Made by a program: the position numbers and the translations under genes | Assembly (NCBI RefSeq): GCF_000739655.1 | Contig: NZ_BATR01000191.1 | Location: forward strand, 1 to 64,000 | DNA length: 64,000 nucleotides | Origin: Verrucomicrobium sp. BvORR106 | Lineage (GTDB): Bacteria > Verrucomicrobiota > Verrucomicrobiia > Verrucomicrobiales > Verrucomicrobiaceae | Direction of reading: 5' to 3' | Shown here: positions 1-8,020 of the stretch, piece after piece | How the letters are laid out: every line of letters starts with the position of its first letter | How positions within the stretch are numbered: the stretch's first letter is position 1 | Notes under the pieces: generated by a model | Told to the model about the DNA's origin: nothing | Seen by the model: only the letters and a program-made list of their open reading frames with translations | The model's database searches: none

Positions 1-83
1 GCGGCATAGCGAGACGGCGCTTCAACAGTTTACCGATTTGCAAGCCGTTAAGGTTACCTCGAACCTACGAGAACCAAGAGCCG

Positions 84-354
84 ATGGAACCCGGAGGGTT
101 CACCATGCGTAGCCACGGGTCGACCGAGTGGAGCGAGGGCTACCCGTGGTTGGCAACGGTTCACCTTCTACCGCGGAGCGGTAGGCCCATCGTATTGCGC
201 ACCCCAGACGCCAATCCCGCGATGCATCCCCTCCGTCGTTTGGCCGCTCTAGGACTACCGCTCCGCGGTAGAATTCCCAGGCCAGTCTTCCATGGGTAGT
301 CCTCGCTCCGCTCGGCCGGCCCATGGCTACTCATGGCGAACCCTTCGGGTTCAT
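84..354. repeat. Long imperfect inverted repeat, family A copy 1 (arms pointing outward)
   Basis: Two arms of about 100 bp are imperfect reverse complements. The left arm (84-188) carries GGAACCCGGAGGGTTCACC and CTACCGCGGAGCGGTAG. The right arm (253-354) carries CTACCGCTCCGCGGTAG and GGCGAACCCTTCGGGTTCA. Each arm contains its own small hairpin from the CCGCGG-centred palindrome and the AACCC..GGGTT segment. The same arms recur at 11107-11393 in the opposite order, so this is an interspersed family and not a local structure. Short ORFs that cross it are repeat-encoded and probably not genes. A miniature or REP-like element is an inference; no transposase is nearby. Confidence 0.75.
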
Positions 355-372
355 GAGATAACGCGCGCAAGG

Positions 373-552
373 GAACCAAGAACCAAGAACCAAGAACCAA
401 GAACCAAGAACCAAGAACCAAGAACCAAGAACCAAGAACCAAGAACCAAGAACCAAGAACCAAGAACCAAGAACCAAGAACCAAGAACCAAGAACCAAGA
501 ACCAAGAACCAAGAACCAAGAACCAAGAACCAAGAACCAAGAACCAAGAACC
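373..552. repeat. 7-bp tandem repeat (AACCAAG)n, about 25 copies
   Basis: An essentially perfect run of the heptamer AACCAAG fills about 180 bp between the family A repeat and the 3' end of the small PSCyt1 gene. The sequence at the left edge of the window (around 71-80) has one isolated GAACCAAGAG. All three frames are open because a 7-bp unit cycles the frame, which produces artificial peptides rich in LGSWFLV or PRTKNQE. Slipped-strand copy-number variation is likely. Confidence 0.95.
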
Positions 553-963
553 CTACCCTCCCATCGCCCCCACCCACTTCTTCAGCATCTCGATCTGCTC
601 CTCGTCGAGCTTCCCGTCAGGTGGCATCTGGAGGTCGGCGTCTTCGTAGCAGATGGCGGCGATCAGGTTCGATCCTTCCACATCCCCTGGCACCACAGCA
701 GGCCCGCTGTCGCCGCCTTCCATCATGGCTTTGAGCGTGTCCAGCCGGAGGTTGGCCTTCTGCTTTTCCGGTCCGTGGCATTTCACGCAGTGGGTATCCA
801 GCAGCGGGCGGACCTTTTTCACATACACCGGATCTTCCTCAGGGTTCGAGGCATGCACAAGACCCGGGCCCAATGCCAGGATCAGCAGGGTGAAAGCATG
901 CACAACCCCTGCGGCACGACCGCGAGATATCAGGAACCGTGGGTGAACAAAGTGCCGCAACAT
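553..963 (-). CDS. Small exported PSCyt1-type c-type cytochrome domain protein
   Basis: A 136-residue protein with an N-terminal hydrophobic export segment (about residues 19-38, ending near VHAS) and one heme-binding CVKCH motif (C59, C62, H63). The pattern around it (VRPLLDTHCVKCHG, then LRLD, then DLQMPPDGKL near the C-terminus) is the planctomycete cytochrome c (PSCyt1) signature, with the Met of QMPP as the probable axial ligand. Family members usually carry further domains such as PSD1/PSCyt2 or LRR; here the domain stands alone. It is divergent from the TIGR02597-like pair and its 3' end lies against the heptamer repeat. Periplasmic electron transfer or ligand binding is likely; the partner is unknown. 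Confidence 0.8.
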   Translation of the reverse strand: MLRHFVHPRFLISRGRAAGVVHAFTLLILALGPGLVHASNPEEDPVYVKKVRPLLDTHCVKCHGPEKQKANLRLDTLKAMMEGGDSGPAVVPGDVEGSNLIAAICYEDADLQMPPDGKLDEEQIEMLKKWVGAMGG

Positions 964-1114
964 GGGTGGAAAGAGGCGTGTGATTGTGAGATTGAAACTC
1001 GTGTCGCAACAAGCTCAGACTGATCATCCTCCGTAACGCAATTGATGTCAATTCGACATAATTTGAGCCGTCTCGACAGTTTCTTTGAGGGCTGCTAATA
1101 CTCGGGGAATTTCC

Positions 1115-2095
1115 ATGAAATTCCACCCTCTCCTCCTCGTCGCAAGTGTCCTCCCCTTCGTCCCAGGAGCGTGGGGGCAAACGACTGAAACCGCCTCAAG
1201 CGATTTGGCAGGGCATTACCAAATCACGGTCAGGTCGAACTCCTCAAAGGTGGTGGGAACGAGCTTCGTCCGCCCCTCAGTGGCAGCGGGTCATCTGGAG
1301 ACCACCAGTGCGAACACCCTGGAAGACACAGATGCCGACTTCACGGCCACGTTGTCTCCCGGTGTGGCATACTGGGTGGAGATCACCAGCGGGGGCAACA
1401 AGGGCCTGGCCAGCATCGTGAGTTCCTTCACGCAGCATGGGTTGGTCACAGAGGATGACCTGTCCGCTTTCATCAGTGCCGGGGACACCTATGCCGTGCG
1501 CCCCGCCCACACCATCGCGAGCCTGTTCGGCACCACCAACTCCGCGGGCCTTCGCGCGGGAACCAGTGCGACCAACGCCGACAGGGTGGAGGTGCCGGAT
1601 GGGCAGGGTGGCCTGGCCGTGGTGTACTACAACAACACCGCTCCTGCAGGGTGGCGCACCAGCACCACGGGCACGGACGACGCGTCGAACCTCCCGGTTT
1701 ATCACGTGGACGCGCTCAACATCACCCGCAACGCCAATTCCAACCTGAAACTCGTCTTCGCCGGGTCACTCCGCAAGAACCCTACCTACTACGGGATTCT
1801 GCCGGGGCTGAACTATGTGAACGTGAACTACCCGGTGGGCTCCACGCTGGGGAACAGCACTCTGCAAACGCAGGTGAAGCAGGGCGACAGCACCACGGGA
1901 GACCTGGTATGGATCCCCAACAGCGCCACAGGCTACAAGAAGTACTACTGCAATGCCGGTGTCTGGCGCCTAGTTAGCGGAAACAACGCCGATAGAGGCA
2001 CCGTCGCACTTACGCCGGGCATCATCATTGAGCGACGGGATGCCGCCACCAACCTGCAAATCCCTCCCAACGCCGCCCTCTACGGCGGGCTCTAG
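1115..2095 (+). CDS. TIGR02597-like exported protein, first tandem copy
   Basis: A 326-residue protein starting at the ATG with a GGGGA element just upstream; a TTG 30 bp earlier is open but lacks such a site. Residues 1-22 form a signal peptide ending GAWGQ. The mature part resembles the roughly 350-residue family I know as TIGR02597, found in Verrucomicrobia and of unknown function. Motifs shared with the next gene include YWVEITSG, GDTYA.RP.HTIASLFG, DGQGG, PAGWR, YHVDA, GDST..LVWIPN and GYKKYY, and both end in YGGL. It is probably secreted or surface-located. The spacing of 54 bp to the paralog suggests one transcript. Confidence 0.75.
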   Translation: MKFHPLLLVASVLPFVPGAWGQTTETASSDLAGHYQITVRSNSSKVVGTSFVRPSVAAGHLETTSANTLEDTDADFTATLSPGVAYWVEITSGGNKGLASIVSSFTQHGLVTEDDLSAFISAGDTYAVRPAHTIASLFGTTNSAGLRAGTSATNADRVEVPDGQGGLAVVYYNNTAPAGWRTSTTGTDDASNLPVYHVDALNITRNANSNLKLVFAGSLRKNPTYYGILPGLNYVNVNYPVGSTLGNSTLQTQVKQGDSTTGDLVWIPNSATGYKKYYCNAGVWRLVSGNNADRGTVALTPGIIIERRDAATNLQIPPNAALYGGL

Positions 2096-2149
2096 GAAAT
2101 TCAGCTTCCTTCCGTCTTCCACCCCGCACAACCTCCAACCACCGCCCTC

Positions 2150-3199
2150 ATGAAATCCCTGAGCCTTGTGTCCTCCCGCCCCGTTGTCCCCACCGTCATG
2201 GGCATGGCCCTCATAACTTGCCTGCTCCCGATCTTCCCCGGAGCCCGGGCTCAGGCGCAGGAGGTGACCACTGCCCAGTCCAATCTGGCCGGCTTTCACA
2301 AGGTGACGGTCCGGGCGCTGTCCTCCCGGCTTCTGGGCGTCAGCTTTGTGCGACCCACGGCCGTCGCGGGCCATCTGGAAAGTACCGCCGCCAACACCCT
2401 GACGGACACGGACGTGGACTTCACCACCGCACTCACAGCAGGCACGGAGTACTGGGTGGAGATCACCAGCGGTGCCCACCAGGGCATGGCCTCCAGCGTG
2501 ACAGGCTTCGCGGCAAACTCGGTCACCACGGAGGATGACCTCTCCCTCTACAGCGCGGCAGGCGACACCTATGCCATCCGGCCGCTGCACACGATCGCCA
2601 GCCTCTTTGGAGCCACCAACTCGGCTGGGCTCCGCACAGGCAATAGCGCCAGCAGTGCGGATACCATTGTCATCCCCGATGGCCAGGGCGGCACGCAGAC
2701 CATTTATTACAGCACCTCCAGTCCGGCGGGCTGGCGCAACGCCGCCACAGGCACCGCCGATGCCTCCGCCACCCCGGTGTATCATGTCGATGCCATCACC
2801 ATCACCCGCCGCTGGCTGACGAATCTGAACCTCACCTTTGCGGGTGAACTCCGGACACGTCCCACGCATTATGTCGTCCAGCCCGGGCAGAATTCTGTGA
2901 GCGTGAACCAACCAGTGAGCGTCACCCTGGCCAACAGCACGCTGCAAGATCAGGTGCGCCAGGGCGACAGCACCACCGCCGATCTAGTCTGGATCCCCAA
3001 TACCACGACCACCGGTTACAAGAAGTACTACTACACCCCAGAGGCCCCGCCCCTCACGGCAGGCTGGAAACTGGTGGGCGGAGACAACACCGATCGCGGC
3101 ACCATCCCCCTGGGCACCGGCATCGTGATCGAGCGCCGCGATCCCGCCACGGCGACGATGAAAATTGTGCCCGATCCCGCAGTGTACGGCGGGCTTTGA
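2150..3199 (+). CDS. TIGR02597-like exported protein, second tandem copy
   Basis: A 349-residue paralog of the preceding gene, aligned along its whole length with the same motif order. The longer N-terminal signal region has a hydrophobic core at about residues 14-32 and a cleavage site near GARAQA. The two copies differ mainly in the N-terminus and by a short insertion (PEAPPLTAG region) near the C-terminus. The tandem arrangement indicates gene duplication. The function is not known. An imperfect hairpin at 3258-3287 follows and may end the transcript. Confidence 0.75.
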   Translation: MKSLSLVSSRPVVPTVMGMALITCLLPIFPGARAQAQEVTTAQSNLAGFHKVTVRALSSRLLGVSFVRPTAVAGHLESTAANTLTDTDVDFTTALTAGTEYWVEITSGAHQGMASSVTGFAANSVTTEDDLSLYSAAGDTYAIRPLHTIASLFGATNSAGLRTGNSASSADTIVIPDGQGGTQTIYYSTSSPAGWRNAATGTADASATPVYHVDAITITRRWLTNLNLTFAGELRTRPTHYVVQPGQNSVSVNQPVSVTLANSTLQDQVRQGDSTTADLVWIPNTTTTGYKKYYYTPEAPPLTAGWKLVGGDNTDRGTIPLGTGIVIERRDPATATMKIVPDPAVYGGL

Positions 3200-3257
3200 G
3201 TGGTGGAGTGCAATGACGTTGATCGTCGAGGTCCCGCAGTGATCCTCCGGCCACGCT

Positions 3258-3287
3258 CGGCGGTTGTGCTTAAGGCACAAACCGCCG
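3258..3287 (+). terminator. Possible terminator hairpin after the TIGR02597-like pair
   Basis: CGGCGGTTGTGC (3258-3269), a 5-nt loop TTAAG, and GCACAAACCGCCG (3275-3287) form a 12-bp stem with one bulged base. No T-run follows, so it could instead be a processing or attenuation structure. Confidence 0.4.
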
Positions 3288-3459
3288 CTCCTTGGGAGCT
3301 GCTGTATGGACATTCGCCCGTGCGGGGCTGGGAACCCCCGCCTCCTTTTGCAAGGCCTCACCACTCCGTGCCTTGGTCTGGGAACACGCATTCTCCCACT
3401 CCTCCGACCAACCCATTCCGATGCCAATCTGCGCTACCGCTACTCCCCATCCCAGCGTA

Positions 3460-3534
3460 GCGTCTCAACCAGGCGAAGCCGTCTCAACCAGCAGCCGCCC
3501 AGGCGGCAGCGTCTCAACCAGCAACGCGTCTCAA
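3460..3534. repeat. Short direct repeats of CGTCTCAAC(CAG)
   Basis: The unit CGTCTCAAC occurs four times (starting near 3461, 3480, 3510 and 3526) with irregular spacing; three copies continue as CAG. Between the second and third copies a GCCGCC-CA-GGCGGC hairpin lies at about 3494-3507. The array sits in the 421-bp gap upstream of the sigma factor gene, where no coding region is convincing. It could be a degenerate tandem repeat or a binding-site cluster. Confidence 0.6.
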
Positions 3535-3620
3535 CTTTTCTGTCCAACTTCCCCCTCCTCGCGACCTAGTTCAGGTGATAGTCTTCCCAGACATCGCCCC
3601 TTTCACCTCCCTGGATCCGC

Positions 3621-4163
3621 ATGGAGTCCGCCGACCGCACGACCGAATTTCTCACCCTGCTCACCCAGCACGATCGTGCGCTGGGGGTGTATGTGTACAG
3701 TCTGGTGCCTCTGGCGGCAGATGCGGACGACATTCTGCAGCAGACCAAAATGGTCATGTGGCGGAGTTTCTCCCAGTTTGAACTGGGCACGAATTTCCTC
3801 GCATGGGCCCGGAAGGTGGCCTTTCACCAGATCCTGACCTACCGGCGGGAAAAGAAGAAAGAGCACCTCCCGCTGGAAGATGACGTCCTGGAGGCCATCG
3901 GCCACGAGGTGGAGAAGCTGGCCACCGATGGTGGAGATCACCGTCGTGAAGCCCTGCAGGCCTGCCTGCACAAGCTGCCCAAGGAACACCGACAGCTCAT
4001 CCTGCTCCGCTACTATGAGGATCTGGAGGTGGATCAGGTGGCCAGTCGCATCCAAAGCACCCCGGGTGCCGTGTACCGTGCCCTGAGCCGGGTGCGTATG
4101 GCCCTGCTGGACTGTGTGGCCCGGCAGATGCAACCACATGCCAACGAGGGGGTAGCCCCATGA
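3621..4163 (+). CDS. ECF sigma-70 factor, Rhodopirellula/Verrucomicrobium type
   Basis: A 180-residue sigma factor with only regions 2 and 4. Region 2 (about 18-85) contains the DADDILQQT and FLAWARKVAF segments that match the core-binding and -10 recognition parts. Region 4 (about 112-165) contains LPKEHRQLILLRYYEDL followed by the helix-turn-helix ending GAVYRALSRVR. Length and motifs fit the group usually modelled as TIGR02989. It overlaps the next gene by 4 bp (ATGA), the usual arrangement for a sigma and its membrane anti-sigma. No zinc-finger anti-sigma is present. The target promoters are not evident from the sequence. Confidence 0.93.
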   Translation: MESADRTTEFLTLLTQHDRALGVYVYSLVPLAADADDILQQTKMVMWRSFSQFELGTNFLAWARKVAFHQILTYRREKKKEHLPLEDDVLEAIGHEVEKLATDGGDHRREALQACLHKLPKEHRQLILLRYYEDLEVDQVASRIQSTPGAVYRALSRVRMALLDCVARQMQPHANEGVAP

Positions 4164-5671
4164 ATGATCAACCGATGACCGACTCCGAACGCTGGCACCT
4201 TCTCGAGCTCTGCGAAAGAAGCCTGAACGCCAGTCTGACGCCCGTGGAGAAAGAGGAACTCAACGTGCGACTGCGCACTGATGCGGAAGCACGACGCTTG
4301 TTCGCCGCAGCCCTTCAACAGCATGCGGAGCTGAAGTTTGACACCCATCTGCTCAAGCAACTCGCGGGTGAATCCCCCCCAGCAGCCACCAGGACCTCCC
4401 CCGTCCGGAGCATCGTCTCCCGTACCCCCTGGCTGCCTTCCGCGCTCGCGGCGGCCGCAGGCATCGCCGTGCTCGGCGTCGTGGGAGCCGTCTGGAACTG
4501 GCAGCTCACCCCGCGCCCCGGTGAGACGCCCAGCCTGACCGTGGCTACGGTCATCAAGGCCCGCGATTGCAAATGGGCCGGCAGCACCCTGCCCACGGCC
4601 GAAGGATCTCGCGTAGCCGCCGGCACCCTCGAACTCGCCGAGGGCCTGGCCACGCTCAAGTTCGACAGCGGTGCCGAAATCGTCATGGAGGCCCCGGCCA
4701 CGCTGGAGATCGTGGACGCCAAGGCGTGCCGCTTGGTCAGAGGCACCCTCATGGCCGATGTGCCCCCCAGTGCCATCGGCTTCGTGGTGGACACGCCCGA
4801 TGCCAAGGTGGTGGACTACGGCACCCGTTTCGGCGTCAGCGCCGGCGAGGACGGCAAGTACCTGGTAAAGGTGCTGGACGGCCTGGTGGAAGTGAACCCC
4901 AAAGCCACTGGCGAAGCGAAGCAATTGCGCGGCGGCCAGAGCGTGGACACCGGCATCCGCCGCAGCCAGCTCACGCCTACTCCCAACCCCTCCACTGTGG
5001 AGCTGGAGTCTCGTCGCTGGCAGCCCAACATCATTTTGGATGCGGGTGGTGGCTGGCAGATCGTTTCCACCGCCTACGGCCGTGGCAAGGACACCTACAT
5101 CCAGGGCAACCCTAAATCGAAGAATTTCGGCAAGGACCCGTACTTCCGCGTGAAGCGCAGCAGCTTCTCCCCGGAGCTGGATCGGAAAGGCTACGTGTGC
5201 TTCGACCTCGGCAAGTTCAAGGATGACCTCAAGGAAGATGCCGAGTTGGTGTTGAGTATCGAACCCAGCGACCTCGGCTTCGCCAGCCTGGTGCCGGACA
5301 GCACCTTCGCCGTGTACGGGCTCACCGATGAGTCGGAGGACAACTGGAACGAGAACTCGCTTACGTGGAAGGAAGCCCCCGCCCACAATGTCTCCACCGC
5401 GGAAGATCAACACCATCTCCCGGATCTGAAAAAATCCAGCCTGCTCGGGCGCTTCCAGATCGCCCAGGGGGTCAGCCGCGGAACCCGCTCCATCAAGGGC
5501 GAGGCGCTCGTGAAGTTCCTGCAGAGCGATACGAATGGACTGGTGACCTTCATCATCTGCCGTGAAACGGACGAGTCCGCCCGCGACGGCATGGCTCACG
5601 CCTTTGCCACCAAAGAAAGCGGCAGCAACACCCCGCCCCTCCTGCGGGTGAAGGTGAAGGATGTGGAGTAG
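4160..5671 (+). CDS. FecR-type membrane protein with C-terminal DNRLRE domain; putative anti-sigma factor
   Basis: 503 residues. The cytoplasmic N-terminus (1-90) begins like anti-sigma domains of this family (SLNASLTPVEKEEL, then LRTDAEARRLF), followed by one transmembrane helix at 92-113. The next part, about 120-265, is a FecR-like domain (GTLELAEGLATLKFDSG, VVDYGTRFGVS, VKVLDGLVEV). The C-terminal third resembles the DNRLRE/CBM96 beta-sandwich (DTYIQG, YVCFDLGKFKDD, ENSLTWKEAPAHN). In the FecR family such proteins hold the sigma factor until an outside signal is received; here the DNRLRE domain could sense or bind a glycan. That last step is inference. Confidence 0.85.
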   Translation: MNDQPMTDSERWHLLELCERSLNASLTPVEKEELNVRLRTDAEARRLFAAALQQHAELKFDTHLLKQLAGESPPAATRTSPVRSIVSRTPWLPSALAAAAGIAVLGVVGAVWNWQLTPRPGETPSLTVATVIKARDCKWAGSTLPTAEGSRVAAGTLELAEGLATLKFDSGAEIVMEAPATLEIVDAKACRLVRGTLMADVPPSAIGFVVDTPDAKVVDYGTRFGVSAGEDGKYLVKVLDGLVEVNPKATGEAKQLRGGQSVDTGIRRSQLTPTPNPSTVELESRRWQPNIILDAGGGWQIVSTAYGRGKDTYIQGNPKSKNFGKDPYFRVKRSSFSPELDRKGYVCFDLGKFKDDLKEDAELVLSIEPSDLGFASLVPDSTFAVYGLTDESEDNWNENSLTWKEAPAHNVSTAEDQHHLPDLKKSSLLGRFQIAQGVSRGTRSIKGEALVKFLQSDTNGLVTFIICRETDESARDGMAHAFATKESGSNTPPLLRVKVKDVE

Positions 5672-5833
5672 CGCCCAAGTCACCTGAGTTGTAGAGCGAG
5701 TGCCCCGCTTGCCCCACGTCGCCGCTTGGCGACTGCACCGAGCACCCCCGCAAGCCGAAATCATCGCCTCCCAACAACTCACCCCCAACACCTTGTCGCA
5801 CTGACGCACTGCCCACTGACGCACTGGCCTCCC

Positions 5834-6724
5834 CTACTTCCTCCTCTTCCGCCACTCCGTGGGGCTGCACTTGTACACCCGCTTGAAGATCCGGTTGAAG
5901 AACGAGATCTGCGAGAACCCGCATTCGCCGGAGATCTCCAGCACGCTGCGATCACTCTCTACCAGCTCGCGGCAGGCGGCCTGAAGGCGCAGGCGGTTCA
6001 GGAACTCACTGAAGGTCCGGCCGGAGTGCTTCTTGAACTGCCGGGCAAAGGTGGGCCGGCTCAGATTGGTCAGCTCCAGCACCTCTTCCAGTCGCACCTC
6101 CTGGCGGAAGTTGGCAATCAGATGACGGACCGCATCGCGGATGGCCTGTTGATAGTGCGACTCCATCGGCAGGGCAAAAGAACGCACAGAAAGAAAGGTC
6201 CGGTCCTGCTCCGGGGCTCGTGAAAGGAGCGCCAGCAACTTCAACAACAGCGCCAGCCGTTCCACGCCATCGGCGGTCGTGAGTTCCTGTAACAGTACGG
6301 CCGCCGCTCCAGCGCTGCGCCCACTGAAGCGGAGCCCGCGACCAGCTTTCTTGAACAGCCCGGCCAGCTTGAGGGTTTCAGGAAACGCCCAGAACGGGTG
6401 ACTCTCCGGGAAGTGCCACTGCACCGAGACGCCCGACGAGGCCTCCTTCGTGTGCCAGTAGTGCGGCAGCTTTCCCCCCAGCAACACCAGATCCCCTCCG
6501 GCGAAACCGCCGATGTGATCCCCGACAAAACGCATCCCTGCCCCGCTGGTGAAGAGGGTCAGCTCCATCTCCGTGTGGTAGTGCCAGTGCGTGCCTTCGC
6601 CCGCGATCTTTTGCGCCTTGCCCGGGGCCAGCACGCACTCCACCTCCCTGAGGTTCCGCGACCAGCGGATGACCCGGAAGGACTGGCCGGGCGGGAAGTC
6701 GATTTTCTCTCGGAGGGCCTGCAT
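5834..6724 (-). CDS. AraC-family transcriptional regulator with cupin-like sensor domain
   Basis: A 296-residue regulator starting at MQALREK; the frame stays open 69 bp further upstream but that extension is not typical. The N-terminal half has the AraC cupin signature with GEGTHWHYHTEMEL and GGDLVLLGGKLPHYWH, which in this family binds a small ligand, often a sugar. The C-terminal two helix-turn-helix motifs span about 190-296 (VRLEEVLELTNLSRPTFAR and the GFSQISFFNRIFK segment). It is transcribed away from the sugar operon, with a 195-bp shared upstream region, so it very probably controls that operon and possibly itself. Confidence 0.92.
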   Translation of the reverse strand: MQALREKIDFPPGQSFRVIRWSRNLREVECVLAPGKAQKIAGEGTHWHYHTEMELTLFTSGAGMRFVGDHIGGFAGGDLVLLGGKLPHYWHTKEASSGVSVQWHFPESHPFWAFPETLKLAGLFKKAGRGLRFSGRSAGAAAVLLQELTTADGVERLALLLKLLALLSRAPEQDRTFLSVRSFALPMESHYQQAIRDAVRHLIANFRQEVRLEEVLELTNLSRPTFARQFKKHSGRTFSEFLNRLRLQAACRELVESDRSVLEISGECGFSQISFFNRIFKRVYKCSPTEWRKRRK

Positions 6725-6919
6725 AATGGGTGAGGAAAGCAGAAACTGGGCGGAGCGGGGCGGAGCCTCCCATAGACAGCCCCCACCCGTCACAATTCCA
6801 CCGTTTCATGTCACTTCCATCCGTGAATGACGGTGTACAGCAGGAAAATTGAGACAATAGTCGCAGCCCCTGAGTCTGGGAGCGTAGCGCCCGCCTCCAG
6901 ACCCGGCCATCCTCCCGGC
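6725..6919. promoter_or_regulatory. Divergent control region between the AraC regulator and the sugar operon
   Basis: 195 bp separate the two start codons. It must hold promoters for both directions. A GC-rich near-dyad (GGGCGGAGC..GGAGCCTCCC) lies at about 6749-6766, and a TTGAGA that could be a -35 element of the rightward operon begins near 6849. No clear -10 was found. Confidence 0.45.
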
Positions 6920-7963
6920 ATGAGCAATCCCACCCAGTACCGCTTCTCCTTCGGCCCTTGGAACATCAGCGAAGGTTCGGACCCCTTTGGCGTTGATGTC
7001 CGCAGCCCCTTCCCGCACGAGGAAAAATACGCCCTCTACCGCCCGCTGGGTTTTGAAGGGGTGCAGTTCCACGATGACGACGTGGTCCCGGGAATGGACA
7101 GCCTGAGCCCGGACCAGATCTCTGCCAAGGCGGCTGAGGTGAAGACCATCCTGGCCAACCAGGGGCTGACCCCGGAGTTTGTCGCGCCCCGCCTTTGGTT
7201 CGCGGAACAAACCACCGATGGGGCCTACACGTCCAACAGCGCCAGCGACCGCGCCTATGCCTGGGACCGCACGAAGAAGTGCATCGACATCGCCCGGGCC
7301 ATTGATTGCAAGGCGGTCGTCCTCTGGCTCGCTCGTGAGGGCTCCTACATCCGCGAGTCCAAGGACGCCCGCCTGGCCTACCAGCGCCTGCTGGAGACGG
7401 TGAACGCCATGCTGGACTACGACAAGGAAATCGAGATCTGGATCGAGCCCAAGCCGAATGAGCCCACGGACCAGGCTTATGTCCCCACCATCGGCCATGC
7501 CGTTGCGCTTTCCTATGCCTCCAGCGATCCGAAGCGGGTCAAGGGCCTGATCGAGAGCGCCCATGCCCTCCTGGCGGGTCTGGACCCCAGCGATGAGATG
7601 GCTTTCGCCCTCTCCCACGACAAGCTGGCCAGCGTGCACCTGAACGACCAGAACGGTCTCAAGTACGACCAGGACAAGAACTTCGGTGGGGCCAACCTGC
7701 GCGCTGCGTTCAACCAAGTGCGCGTGCTGGAGGAGGCTGGCTACGGTCAGCGCGGCGAATTTATCGGCCTGGATGTGAAGGCCATCCGCACCCAGCGCGG
7801 CTGCCCGGTGACCGACCACCTTAAGAACAGCCGCGAGATCTTCCTCCACCTGGTGGACAAGGTCCGCTCACTCGACAACGGCCTCGTCCAACAATACCGC
7901 GACGGCCGTGATTATGAGGCCCTGGAACTTTACATCTTGAAGCACCTCATGGGTATCAAGTAA
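6920..7963 (+). CDS. xylA: Xylose-isomerase-like TIM-barrel sugar isomerase
   Basis: 347 residues, slightly shorter than the 388-residue actinobacterial xylose isomerases that it matches in motif order. The start MSNPTQ is chosen because family homology begins there; 31 extra codons upstream are open. Visible active-site positions: FHDDD (H51, D54), W136, E176 and K178 in WIEPKPNEP, E212 and H215 in IESAHALLAGL, D250 and D252 in KYDQD, and D285. The family's metal-1 aspartate in HIDLN is replaced by histidine (H240 in SVHLND). It probably interconverts an aldose and a ketose, but given the substitution the substrate may not be xylose. It is the first gene of the operon. Confidence 0.85.
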   Translation: MSNPTQYRFSFGPWNISEGSDPFGVDVRSPFPHEEKYALYRPLGFEGVQFHDDDVVPGMDSLSPDQISAKAAEVKTILANQGLTPEFVAPRLWFAEQTTDGAYTSNSASDRAYAWDRTKKCIDIARAIDCKAVVLWLAREGSYIRESKDARLAYQRLLETVNAMLDYDKEIEIWIEPKPNEPTDQAYVPTIGHAVALSYASSDPKRVKGLIESAHALLAGLDPSDEMAFALSHDKLASVHLNDQNGLKYDQDKNFGGANLRAAFNQVRVLEEAGYGQRGEFIGLDVKAIRTQRGCPVTDHLKNSREIFLHLVDKVRSLDNGLVQQYRDGRDYEALELYILKHLMGIK

Positions 7964-8020
7964 GACCAGAGCCACCGCCTGTCCCGTCCAAAGCCCCCTT
8001 CCGTTTTCCCAACCTGCTCC

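Noticed and set aside
373-552. CRISPR-like regular repeat
   Set aside because: Units are 7 bp without spacers; no cas genes are present.
161-577. Minus-strand ORF coding repeated LGSWFLV peptides
   Set aside because: It is only the translation of the 7-bp repeat; all frames are open there, with no ribosome site or non-repeat domain.
292-1023. Plus-strand ORF of 243 codons with PRTKNQE repeats
   Set aside because: It crosses the family A arm and the heptamer array and then runs antisense to the PSCyt1 gene.
4034-5824. 596-codon minus-strand ORF opposite the sigma/FecR genes
   Set aside because: It is antisense to two genes with clear protein families, a known effect of high G+C codon use.
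5672-5833. Possible tRNA or structured RNA between the FecR-type gene and the AraC gene
   Set aside because: Short direct repeats (CACTGACGCACTG) but no cloverleaf or anticodon arm could be drawn.
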